Part shown: piece after piece, positions 53,301 through 63,309 of the stretch
Layout of the letters: each line of letters starts with the position of its first letter
Numbering within the stretch: position 1 is the first letter of the stretch
Source of the DNA: Closterium sp. NIES-65
Taxonomy: Eukaryota; Streptophyta; Zygnematophyceae; Desmidiales; Closteriaceae
Direction of reading: 5' to 3'
Length of the DNA stretch: 64,000 bases
Assembly (NCBI GenBank): GCA_948144175.1
Contig: CANXME010002459.1
Location: 157,333-221,332 of the forward strand
Program-made: the position numbers and the translations under genes
Notes under the pieces: generated by a model
Told to the model about the DNA's origin: nothing
The model's database searches: none
What the model saw: only the letters and a program-made list of their open reading frames with translations

Positions 53301-55554
53301 GACTTCACGTTGAGTCGGATTCAGCTGTTTCGCGGGTGTTGGTGGTGCTTCGTCGACTATGACTGGTGTCGTTGTTCCTGCTGCTGCTGATGTTGTTGCT
53401 GCTGCCGATGTTGTTACTGCTGCTGATGTTGTTGCTGCTGCCGATGTTGTTACTGCTGCTGATGTTGTTGCTGCTGCCGATGTTGTTACTGCTGCTGATG
53501 TTGTTGCTGCTGCGATGTTGTTACTGCTGCTGATGTTGTTGCTGCTGCCGATGTTGTTACTGCTGCCGATTGTCGAATTGTTGCTAATGCTCGTGTTCGT
53601 TCTGCTTCAGGAATGGTGTGCGTAGTACCAGAAGCCTCCTGGGCTGAAGTCGGGGTCGAGATCCGGAGGGTGTGTCCAGTCAGTGAAATTCACGATGGCG
53701 TCGCTGTCTGCAGTGCCCAGGTCAGGAACGAAGTCGAGGACGAAGACGTTGTTCTTCAAGCACTGCTTTCCCGATGTAGAGACCGCCTCTCCCGTGGTAA
53801 AGTTTGAACTCCTGGGTCGTGCTGTCGGCTTCCAGATGAATTCCTTTCGCCATCAACTGGCTAACGCCTCAGTAAGTTGTAGCCGAGTCCTTCAGCGATG
53901 AGTACTTAGACATGTGCATATGACATTTGTTTCTCTTGACTGAAGCCTGTACCACTCCTTGTCCTTCGTAGTGCGCAGGTTTGGTTGTTGGCAACCGTGA
54001 TGATCACTTCCCGTTGGAGTCGATGTTCGCGTTGTACGAAACGCCCGGACGAGCACATGTGTTTGCCCGCAGCAACTGTCCAAGAACCAGGTGTCTTGGC
54101 CGGACGGTTCACTTTGAGCGATGGCGGCGTACGTTGGATTCGGCTGGAGTAGCTCACGGCGAGGCGTTCTGTTGTCAAGCTCTTCTTCCGGTGAGTAGTA
54201 GTGTGGTGGTGATTCGGTTGTACATGAATCGGTTATCTTCGTCATGCAGTTGATTATATTTCGTGCTCCTTGTGCAGGTTGTCCGGGTGAAGTCGTTGAA
54301 GCTTGAATAGTGGTCGTCGCACTTGCTTGTGTTGAAGCCATTTGGGAGCTTGAAGGTCGAAGTTGTCGCCTGTGGTGCCGTTGATTGCTGACGATTCGGG
54401 CAGTGTGTGCGCGGGTGCCCTGAAGTCTTGCAGATGTGGCAGACGGGAGGTACTATCTTCGGTTGCTGCTGTCGGTTGTTATAATTGCTGTGTCGTCGTT
54501 GAGTGTGGAATGCGAACTCTGATACTGTCGTTTTCTTCCTGTGTCGTTCTTCCTGCAGGTCCATATCTTGCTGCTCGGCATGTATTTCGGCGCAGAGTGC
54601 AGCTTCAGAGATTCTTCCGTGGGCTCGAAGAATGGCTTTGGTGGCGCGCCACTGAGGACCAAGCCCACCAATGATGACTGTCACGAAGGCGTCTTCAGAG
54701 ATTGACCCTCCGCATCGAAGCAGCTTGTCGCGCAGTTCGCGACATCGGCTGATATACGCCAGTCCTTTTTCTCCTGGTTTTCATTTCGACTGTCGTTCAA
54801 CTGCGCCATTAACCTGCTCTGGTTTACACTGTCTGTTGCTTGATACAGGTTCTTCAGATGGCTGTACGCGAGCTCCGCCGAGTTGCCGAAGGTCCGGTAA
54901 GAGCGAAATGTTCTGCTGCTGAGTTGGTGTCACATTCCTCAATAGGATTGTATACGCCATCATTGATTGATACGTATACTGCTGCTTTTCATATTGTGTC
55001 CCGTTGGCTGGATACTGCAGGGACCCGTCGAAGAAGCCGAGTATCTGCGCGCCCTCCATCATCAGCCCGAATCAAAGGACCAGGTTAAAGAAGTCTTTGC
55101 CGTCGAAGGGTCTTGACGTTTGCAGTTTTAAGACGTGTGCAAACTGCGACTGAACTTGAAGTGCGTCCAGTGGTCTTTCTTGTCCAGGTGAAGGTTGCGG
55201 GTGGGGCACGAAGCTGATTGACCCGCGCTCGTACGGAGCAAGGTAGGTTGCTGCTGCTGGTTTCCTCGCGCATATGACGACCCATCAAGACTCATGGGTG
55301 TCGCTCCGTTGTTGCTGTTGTGTGTTTGTGCAGGTCCCGACTGCTGGTGTTGTTCGTAGAAGGACATGAAGGAGAAAAATTTCTCCATCATGGTTCTGGT
55401 CAAAGTCCGAAGGGTGGTTCATGGGGGTCTCGGTTGACGTTCCTCTTGGTCTTGTTGCCGTGCCTTCTTCTGTCTGCAGGCCAGAGGCTGACGGTGGAGT
55501 AGGAGTAGTGCCCGAGGAGCCATTAGGGGAGCTCCTTTCCTTGTTTGTTGCCAT
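50287..55554 (-). pseudogene. Copia B gag-pol, multiply frameshifted
   Basis: From the ATG at 55554 (MATNKERSSPNGS) the minus strand shows Gag segments (LLPDLRQLGG; MTVIIGGLGPQWRATKAIL) and a CCHC knuckle CHICKTSGHPRTHC. A protease-like WFLDSCCGQTH lacks the Gly of DSG. The integrase parts are EKVYSDILYN, QSDGGGEYTSH and, in another frame, QGVAERLNRT. Reverse transcriptase runs through KWVFRIKTKADGT and RQIDVANAFLYAPVDAEI to LLIVYVDDLLYIGS in a second frame. A long clean frame (51276-50287) covers the end of reverse transcriptase and RNase H (GYVDADHAGD, SSAEAEYIAL, FCDNQSAIRIANK, ADYLTKKL). At least six frame changes; not functional. Its sequence is distinct from the A/C/D/E/F group and from elements 1/2, so it is a third Copia lineage. 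Confidence 0.88.
53365..53590 (+). repeat. 36-bp minisatellite inside Copia B
   Basis: About six units of GATGTTGTTGCTGCTGCC plus GATGTTGTTACTGCTGCT. On the minus strand it encodes Gln-rich sequence between protease and integrase. It is probably a repeat expansion in a linker. Confidence 0.9.
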
Positions 55555-55609
55555 GTCTTGTAATGATATTGAAAAAAGAGTAGAGTTTCCCTTGTCTGCT
55601 CTCATACCA

Positions 55610-56037
55610 TGTTGTGCTGAGATAGCCCCTTAGGATCTTTGCAAGGGATAACTCTAGGTGAAGTAGTTGTAATAGCGGAAGCGTTAGTGAAGATTTGAAC
55701 CGACCTTGCACTGGTGTGTGAGAGCAAAGTTGATTGAATTAAACAAGCAAACACAAGGATTATAGAAGAGTACAAGGAATAGATAGATAACTGTATTGCT
55801 GTTGCGGTTCGATATAGCGCGACTCGGGCAACTGCTCTGTAACGAGTCAGTTGTGTGTCCTTAACTGTCGCGCTGGTAATTGTCGAGTCAAAGGTCAGCG
55901 ACCTTTGACTTTCTCGTAACCTCCAGGCGGTTACCTTAACCTCCGAGGTTGACTCGATGCTTCGATTGGGACTGCTTCGCTTGGTACCTTGGATTTTGAT
56001 ACGACAGAAGCGCACTTAGGACTTATTGTTTCCAACA
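55610..56037 (-). repeat. 5' LTR of Copia B (428 bp)
   Basis: Outer end TGTTGGAAACA abuts the right 129-bp repeat directly. Confidence 0.92.
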
Positions 56038-56166
56038 AGCAGTAGGTTAGCGCTCCTAGTCCTAGGCCCGCCCTTCCCTACCACTAGGGTTGCCACTGAA
56101 CCCTGCCAGCCCGTCAGCGCCCTACCCCACGCCCCAGCCGGCGCGCCCCTCCCCTCCCCGCCCTTA
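56038..56166 (+). repeat. 129-bp direct repeat, right copy
   Basis: Begins exactly at the outer end of the 5' LTR of element B and continues into the A leader satellite. Confidence 0.93.
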
Positions 56167-56690
56167 GCCAGCGCGCCCGCCAGCCAGCCAGCTCGCCAGC
56201 CAGCCAGCGCGCCAACCAGCCAGCGCGCCAGCAGCCTGCGCGCTAGCCAGCCAGCGCGCCAGCCAGCCCAGCGCGCCAGCAGCCTGCGCGCCAGCCAGCC
56301 AAACGCGCCAGCCCGCCAGCGCGCCAGCCAGCGCGCCAGCCAGCCTGTGCGCCAGCCTGCTTGCACGCCAGCCCGCCAGCGCGCCCGCCAGCGGGCGCAC
56401 CAGTGAGCCCGCCGGCTCGCCTGCCAGCGCGCCCGCCAGCGAGCTCGTCAGCGCGCCCGCCAGCACGCACGCCAGCGCGCCCGCTAGCGCGGCCCGCCAG
56501 CGCGCCACGCCAGCGGGCCCCGCCAAGCGCGCACGCCAGCGCGCCGCGCCCGCCAGCGCGCGCCCTGCTTAGCCGCCCGCCAGCGCGCCGCGCCCGCGCG
56601 CCACGCCAGCCAGGCGCGCCGCGCCGGAGCGCGCCCCGCCGCCCCGCGCCCAGCCAAGTGCGCGCCCTGCCTGCAACGCACCCGCCTCGC
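56167..56690 (+). repeat. GC-rich satellite leader of Copia A
   Basis: Short repeats of GCCAGCGCGCC and GCCAGCCAGC type fill the leader between primer-binding site and gag. Comparable blocks with different units occur in C and D. Confidence 0.85.
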
Positions 56691-56699
56691 ACTCACCTC

Positions 56700-59600
56700 C
56701 CTCTCCTCCTCCTCTCGCGGCTGGCGGCCGCTATCACTTGTCCTCGCCCCTCATGGCGACGTTCTCGCGTGCTCCGTTTTGACCCTGAGGGTGCGTTGCG
56801 ATCGACTTTAGTACCTGGCTGACGCAGAGCCCAGCGCCACCTTAGGAGCCAGCGCCAGGATGGCGTGCACCTGTTTGCGCATGCGTCCGGCTGCTCTGCC
56901 CGCCCCGCCGCAGCCTTCACCGCTGCCCACTACCCAATCGCCTACTTCCGAGCAGGAGGCTGTAGTACCAGCGCCGGTTCCTCGCTCGTGACGTGTGGGA
57001 GTCTCGTGACGCTGCTTGCCTGCCTCGCCCTGACCGACCTTCTCCCGCCGTCTGAGGCTGTCCACTTCACTCAGGTCGAGTCTGCTGCAGACCTTTACAC
57101 TGCTATTGTTGCTCGCTACTCCACTCCCTCCTCTGCCTCCATCAGCCGCCTCCTCGTCCCCTTTATCTACCCTGGACCTCGCCTCCTCTTGAGACTGTCG
57201 CTGACCTCGCTACCCACCTACGCTCCCTTGAAGCTCGCTTCAAGGCGCTTGCACTGAGGAACAGCTTGCCCTTGCACCCCCCCCCCCATGTGGCTCACTA
57301 TTCACTGGTTAGTCACTCGGCCTCCCTGACCGTCTAGCCACAGCCCGCGACGCGCTTCTCCTGAAGCACCCCACTGAGCCTTACTATCGATCTTCTTGAG
57401 ACCGCTCTCTCGAAGATCGAGAGTAACCTCCTCGTGTTGCCTCCCGCCTCTTCCGCGCCTCCTCATCGTTCTCTTTGAGGGGTGTGCGTACCACAGCTTC
57501 CCACCTTCACTGCCTCGCTTGCCACTGCCGCGTCTTCTGCCTCTGAGGAGACGGCGGCCGTTTCTGTCTCTGGCGGACAGAAACGTGCAAGTCCGGCAAG
57601 AAGGGAGGGAAGGGCGGCGGGGGGTTCTGGGGGTGTTGCGGGTGGCGGCCCGGTGGCGGTAGTACTAGTGGCGGGGGGTGGTGGCGGCGGGGGTGACTCG
57701 GGACCTGACGGCTCCTCCTCTAGACGGTGGTGGTGAGGGGTTTTCGCAGCAGCAGCAGCAGACTCCTCCGCAGCTGCCCACCGCCTGGACAGCAGCAGCG
57801 GCAGGGACAAGCAAGCAGCAGCGCCAGGGCCAACAGCAGCGTCCGCCTCAGCAGCAGCCCCAGCAGTGGGGCACTCTGCCGCAGTGGGGCACTCAGCAGC
57901 TAGTGGGGCCCTTCGCAGCAGTGGCCCCCCCGCAGCAGTGGAGACCTACGGGCTCCCCCGAGCACTGGGCGCAGTGGTGCCCCTTCTAGTCGGGGACCCG
58001 CTCGGCCGGGCCGCGACGTTGGTCCCTGTGAGTACTGGATCCTGACGGGTCCGCGCAGGGGCACGTACTGCGGCCGCCCTGACCACTCTGCTGTACGCTG
58101 CTTCAGCCGTCTTGACGACCTGTACGTCCTGCACCACGGTCCCTCCGCTTCCCCCGCCACCGCGCTGGGGACACTCCTTGCTCGTGGGTTGCTGTGTTTG
58201 ATATGTCTATGGATGATGCTAGGTCTTATGCCATGTATGCTGATGTTGACTATAGTGCTGTCGGATCTGTTTACTGCCGGTACCTAGTGGTAGGATCTTT
58301 GCTTGTTGCTAGAGTAGGTGCTGGTGTAGGATCCTGTCTAGCTACTAGTACAGGTGCTCCCTCGGCGGGACGCGTCGCTCTCCTTCACACTGGACTCCGG
58401 AGCGACGCAGTGCTTCTTCCGCGGACAGCACGACCTCTTACTCCACTCTCGGCGCGCGGTTTCTGTAGCACTGGCCGATCCCTCTTCGGGACCGGTCATT
58501 GCGACTCACGCCACTACCCTCCCCGTGCCCAGCTGCCCCTTCCGGTTCTCTGACCGGCCTCCACGTTCCTACTTTCTCTAGGAACCTGGTTGGTGTGGCT
58601 CCTCTGCGAGACAGCACGTCGGGGTCTCGGTTTGAGCCTTCGGGTGACACTGCAGTCTGTGTGGACGGTGACACGTACGCCCCTTGGCCACTTTTCGTCA
58701 GGAGCCGGCTCTGGTCTGTACACCCTCCACACCGACACCCGTCCGGTTCCCCCGTCCCACAGGTAGCCAGGTCCAGTCAGGTAGCTGTGCCAGGTCTAGT
58801 GGCTGCGTCGTGCTCGTGTCGGTCGCTGTCCCACCCTGCCCTCCTCTGGCACCACCGCCTTGGTCACCCGTCCCTCCCTCGTCTCCGCGCTATGTCCAGT
58901 CAGCGTCTTGTCTTAGGCCTCCCCCACGACCTCCCGCCGCTCCCGCCGTCCCCCGCTCCTCCGTGCGGTCCTAGTGTCCAGGGTCGGCTGCGCGCCACTC
59001 CTCACTCCTCCTCCCTTCGTCCAGCCTCCGAGCCCTTTGAGACACTCCACTTAGACGTCTGGGGCCCCGCTCCCCGGCTTGGACCTGAGCGAGAGAGCTT
59101 CTTCCTAGTGGTCGTTGACGACTACTCTCGGTACACCACCGTGTTCCCTTTGGCGAAGAAGTCCGACGTGACTTCTACGCTGATCCGGTGGCTGCTCGCC
59201 ACGCATGAGTACTCGTCGTCGTCGTGTCAGTTGTCTCCACTTCGACCGTGGGGGTGAGTTTTGCTCCGGCATTCTCGCCAGATTCTGAGCTGAGCAGGGC
59301 ATCACCCAGTCCTGGACTCTTTCAGACTCTCCACAGCAGAATGGGGTTGCTGAGCGCCGGCTAGGCCTGGTCATGGAGATTGCCCGCACCTCCATGATCC
59401 ACGCCCGCGCGCCCCATTTTCTGTGGCCCTACGCGGCTCGGTACGCCGCTCACCAGCTGAACCTCTGGCCTCGCGTCTCTCGGCCAGGGGCTTCACCGAC
59501 CAGTCTTTGGACAGGGTCCCCTGGTGTTGCGTTGAGGTTTAGTGTCTGGGGCTGCTTGGCGCTTGTCCGCGACACCTCTGCGGACAAGCTCTCACCTCGC

Positions 59601-62600
59601 GGTGTCCCCTGTGTCTTCCTTGGTTTCCCTGAGGCCTCCTCTGACTTCACCTTTTTACCACCCTCCCTCCCACCGGTTCTTTGACTCTCGTGACGTCAGT
59701 TTCGACGAGTTCGTCCCCTACTACGTCCGGTACCCCTGTCGAGGTCTCTCGGTTCCCCCCCCTCCCCTCTTCCTCGCCCCAGCTCCTCCTCCTCCCGCTC
59801 CCTCTCCTCCGTACCCCCCACCGGTTCCCTCTCCGTCAGGGTGTGTCGCAGGCTACCCCCCCTCCCCTCGGTCCCCCCCCAGGTCTCTCCTCCTTCCCCA
59901 CAGTCGTCCTCACAGCCTCCGCAGCAGCCGTCGGCGCTTCCTCTCCCGGCCACTGCGGACTCTGAGGGTGTTGGTGCTCGAGGTGAGGCTCTGGCGGTGC
60001 TGGTTCTGGGGTGTTTGGAGTTGGAAGCTGAGCGTTGCACCTGCCGCAGCTGCACGTCCCGAGCGTGTTGGAGTCGGGGTGGTGCTGGAGCTGGTGGTGT
60101 TTCTGGAGCTGGAGAGTCTGGGGCTGGTGCTGGTGCCACTGGCGGCGCCACGACTGGGGGTGCGGGTACACCTCCTACAGGTACTGGTCGTGCTGCCGCA
60201 GGGGGTCCTCGCTCTGGGGGTGCTCAGCCGGGTCCTGTCGAGGGTGGAGCCGGTCTTCTTCGTCGTCTCCTGACACCACTCCTCCTCCTCACCCCTACCC
60301 GACTCGTTACCAGGCCCTTCGTCGTCTAGAGCGTGAGGAGCAGCAGTGTTTGGAGCGTGAGAGGTCGGAGGTTCAGCAGCGGGTGGAGCATGAGCGGTTG
60401 GAGTTTCAGCAGCAGCAGCAGCAGCAGCAGCCGCAGCCACAGCCACAGCAGCAGCAGCAGCCGCCGCAGCTGCCGGAGCAGCCTCCGGCCCCTGTTTCTG
60501 GCCTTCGGGCCCTTGGTCTCCCCTCCTCTCCTCCTGTGTTCGGTCCCACGTTCCCTCCTCCGGACTCCACTCGGCTGTCTTCCCTCGTTCTCAGTCTCCT
60601 CCGTCCCCCCCTCCTCTCGCCCACATGGGCCTCTCGCCCTCCTCATGCTCGTCCCTCGCCCCCTGTCACTGACCTCCGTACCGTGTTGTTTCGTCCTCGT
60701 TCTCCTCCGTCTGTCCTTCCTCGTCCTCCTGAGTCTTCCCTCACTGCCTCCCTGTCCACCCGGTCACTGACTACTACCGCACGTACCGCCCCACTCTCTC
60801 TCGTGTTCTCGCCTCTCTTGTTACAGACCCTCGTGCCTCTCCTTCCTCCGTCGCGGTCCTCACTGCCACTGTCACTGACTTTACTGCTACGCGTCGCCTT
60901 GACTACGCCACTCGAGTTGTGGTAGCTCCTCCTGTCCGTCCCTGTCCGCCGGGGGTGTGTGTGCCCTTGGCTTGTGACGTCCTAGAGGGACAGACAGTTT
61001 GAGCTAGAGTTCCTGGCAGCTGCTTCGCCTCATCTCTGTGCCATGCTGCTCACTCCTGAGGGAGACCCCGACGCTCCTGACATACCTACTCCTCGCACTT
61101 ACGCTGAGGCAGTGTCAGGGCCTTGGGCCTCTCAGTGGAGAGCTGCCATGGACGCAGAGATGGCCTCTTACAGGTCCACAGGCACTTACGTTGACGAGGT
61201 TCCCCCCCCAGGGGCGAACATTGTTGACGGCATGTGGATCTTCAAGGTGAAGCGGCCGCTGGGATCTCCCCCAGTCTTCAAGGCACGCTACGTGGCTAGA
61301 GGGTTCAGTCAGCGCGAGGGGGTTGACTTCTTTCAGACCTTCGCGCCCACCCGAAGAGACCACTCTTCAGGTGTTACTGCAGTAGCAGCGCAGAGAGACT
61401 ACGAGCTACACTCTCTTGACTTCTCCACTGCCTTCCTCCAGGGCTGCTTACACGAGGAGATCTGGCTGCGTCGTCCTCCGGGCTTCACTGGCACTTTCCG
61501 CCTGGGACCCAGTGGAGCCTCAGACGGACCGGTCTACGGTCTCGCCAGGCACCCCGTGAGTGGCATGACACTCTCCGCTCTACTCTCTCCGACCTCGGTT
61601 TGAGCCGTCTTCGCCGACCCGTCGCTGTTTCTTCGTCGTGGCCGTACACCTTTCTTCGTCCTAGTCTACGTTACGACTTGGTTTTTGCCACGGCCGACAC
61701 AGCTGCACTGGCGGAGGTGAAGTCGGAACTGCAGAAGAGACACACCTGCACTGACCTTGGGGAAACTGCGCCGCTACCTTGGCCTGCAGATCTCCAGGGA
61801 CAGAGCCGCTCGCACCATCACTCTCACTCAGTCACACATGGTGCAGCAGGTTCTTCAGCGGTTCAGGCTTCAGGACTCTTCTCCTGCCCCCACTCCTCTT
61901 GCTGTATGTAGACCACAGACTCACTGGGCCTTCCTGACGAGCCGTTCGAGCCCAGTGGTCCCTACGCAGAGCTGGTGGGCTGCCTCATGTACCTGATGAC
62001 GTGCACTCGCCCGGACCTCGCCTTCCCCTTAGCATCATGTCTCGCTTTGTTGCGACTGGGAGACACCGTCCTGTTCACTGGGCGGCGGCTAAGAGGGTGG
62101 CGAAGTACCTTGGCGCGTCATCAGGCATGGGGCTTGTACTTGGAGGGACACAGCCAGTTGTACTCACCAGTCACTGTGACTCTTCCTACGCTGACGACGT
62201 TGAGACTCAGAGGTCTACGCAGGGTTACTGTTTCAGCCTGGGTTCTGGAGCTGTTTCGTTGAGGTCTACTCGGTCCTCCTCTGTTGCGACTTCTACCGCA
62301 GAGGCCGAGATCTACGCTGGGGCCCTTGCTGCTCAGGAGCTACGCTGGTTGACCTTTTGCTCACTGACCTTGGTGAGCGGCGAGCTCTGCACCGACGCTG
62401 TTTGCTGACAACCAGGGCGATGATTCTCCTGTGTCGTGAGCCTCGACTGGAGAGCCGAGTGAAACACATCGACGTCAGGTACTTCCTCCTTCGAGATGCA
62501 GAGACGCGGACAGGCTCGTCTGGACTTTGTGGCCTCCGAGGCCAACACTGCAGACATCTTCACCAAGGCCCTCCAGCCTTGTGACCACCGTCGGTTTTGT

Positions 62601-62636
62601 CTGCAGTTAGGCCTCGTTGAGACTGGGTCTAGTTGA
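56700..62636 (+). pseudogene. Copia A gag-pol, multiply frameshifted
   Basis: Gag: FTQVESAADLYTAIVARYST (57070-57130). Zinc-region remnant EYWILTGPRRGTYCGRPDHS. Protease SFTLDSGATQCFF (near 58390). Integrase: LLWHHRLGHPSLPRL, HLDVWGPAPR, VVVDDYSRYTT, then DSPQQNGVAERRLG after a frame change. A Pro- and Gly-rich linker spans about 59700-60950, including CAG-rich 60400-60480. Reverse transcriptase from 61043 (MLLTPEGDPDAPD, VDGMWIFKVKRP, FKARYVARGFSQREG, HSLDFSTAFLQGCLHEEIW). At 61660-61675 the YVDD codons are disrupted by a one-base loss (LVYVTTW). RNase H follows in alternating frames (ATSTAEAEIYAGALAAQELR) and ends TGA at 62634-62636. Inactive. Confidence 0.88.
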
Positions 62637-62849
62637 CTGCTGTAGGGTGCTCTTGGCTGTTGCTTGCTTGTACCTTATATATATTTGTTTGCACACTTTT
62701 GGACTGGCCTTGTGGCCCTTTGCTTGTGCTCAGATTAGGTGGTGACGTTGTGATCCACCCTGAGCTTTGTTTTCTTTCTATGTTTTGACTGGTCTTGTGA
62801 CCGTAGGTTGCTGTTGTTGATTGGCCTTCCCCACTTAGGCTATGGGGTG

Positions 62850-62965
62850 TGTCAAATATTATAGCCTGTAGTGGGTTGGGCTATATGGGGTACAACTAGT
62901 TAGGGTTAGGTGATGTACCCAATTCTGTCAATACAACGCATTCCGCTGTAGTTCTCATTCTGACA
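62850..62965 (+). repeat. 3' LTR of Copia A (116 bp)
   Basis: Matches the 5' LTR except for one missing C (GTACCCAATT for GTACCCCAATT); preceded by a purine-rich TATGGGGTG. Confidence 0.95.
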
Positions 62966-63309
62966 CCGATTTACAGGCCGGATTGATCCGGTGTCGGTTG
63001 CAGGTCGCAAAGTTGGCGGATTGTGCGACGGTATCGCACGTATTGTTACTGAAGTGACACAACCGCTATTGTGCGCACCACGATCAGAGAGTCAAGATGT
63101 GAGGTGCGGCTCCATTTACAACCCGGCTCGGCGAGGAGATCGTGTCGTCTACCCGAACTGAGTGTGACGAGAGCATACAAAAACCCGAACGTCGTACACT
63201 CTATCCATTATCCAACATGGCGGATCCTTTCACACCCAGATGGGCACGACGTTTAGCAATCGGCCTCACGCACGTTGTGCTCATCCCCTTGGTCGCTGCA
63301 GTCGTGTCA
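62966..63309. other. Spacer before Harbinger fragment
   Basis: Begins with the CCGAT target duplicate of Copia A. A plus-strand frame near 63216 (MADPFTPRWARRLAIGL) may be 5' coding sequence of the following gene, but support is weak. Confidence 0.35.

Larger units (their letters stand above)
49838..56037 (-). mobile_element. Copia element B with 41-bp leader tail
   Basis: A minus-strand Ty1/copia element with LTRs 49879-50308 (430 bp, 3') and 55610-56037 (428 bp, 5'), starting TGTTGGAAACA and ending AGCACAACA. The 5' LTR is followed by a primer-binding site TGGTATGAGAGC and leader. Unusually, the 3' LTR is also followed by 41 bp of this primer-binding site and leader (49878-49838) before flanking DNA begins. 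The usual 5-bp target duplication is absent; a 129-bp duplication flanks it instead. The coding region is interrupted by many frameshifts. Confidence 0.9.
49585..62965 (+). mobile_element. Copia element A, hosting element B
   Basis: LTRs of 117 and 116 bp (49585-49701, 62850-62965), starting TGTCAAATATT and ending CATTCTGACA, are flanked by a perfect target duplication CCGAT (49580-49584, 62966-62970). The primer-binding site region TGGTATCAGCAG is interrupted after a few bases by element B and its 129-bp duplication. The rest (56038-62849) holds a GC-rich satellite leader, gag, protease, integrase, a long Pro/Gly-rich linker, reverse transcriptase, RNase H and the conserved 3' block. Many frameshifts make it defective. 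Confidence 0.95.

Noticed and set aside
53359..53625. Frame with VVAAADVVTAADVV repeats
   Set aside because: Antisense reading of the 36-bp minisatellite within Copia B.
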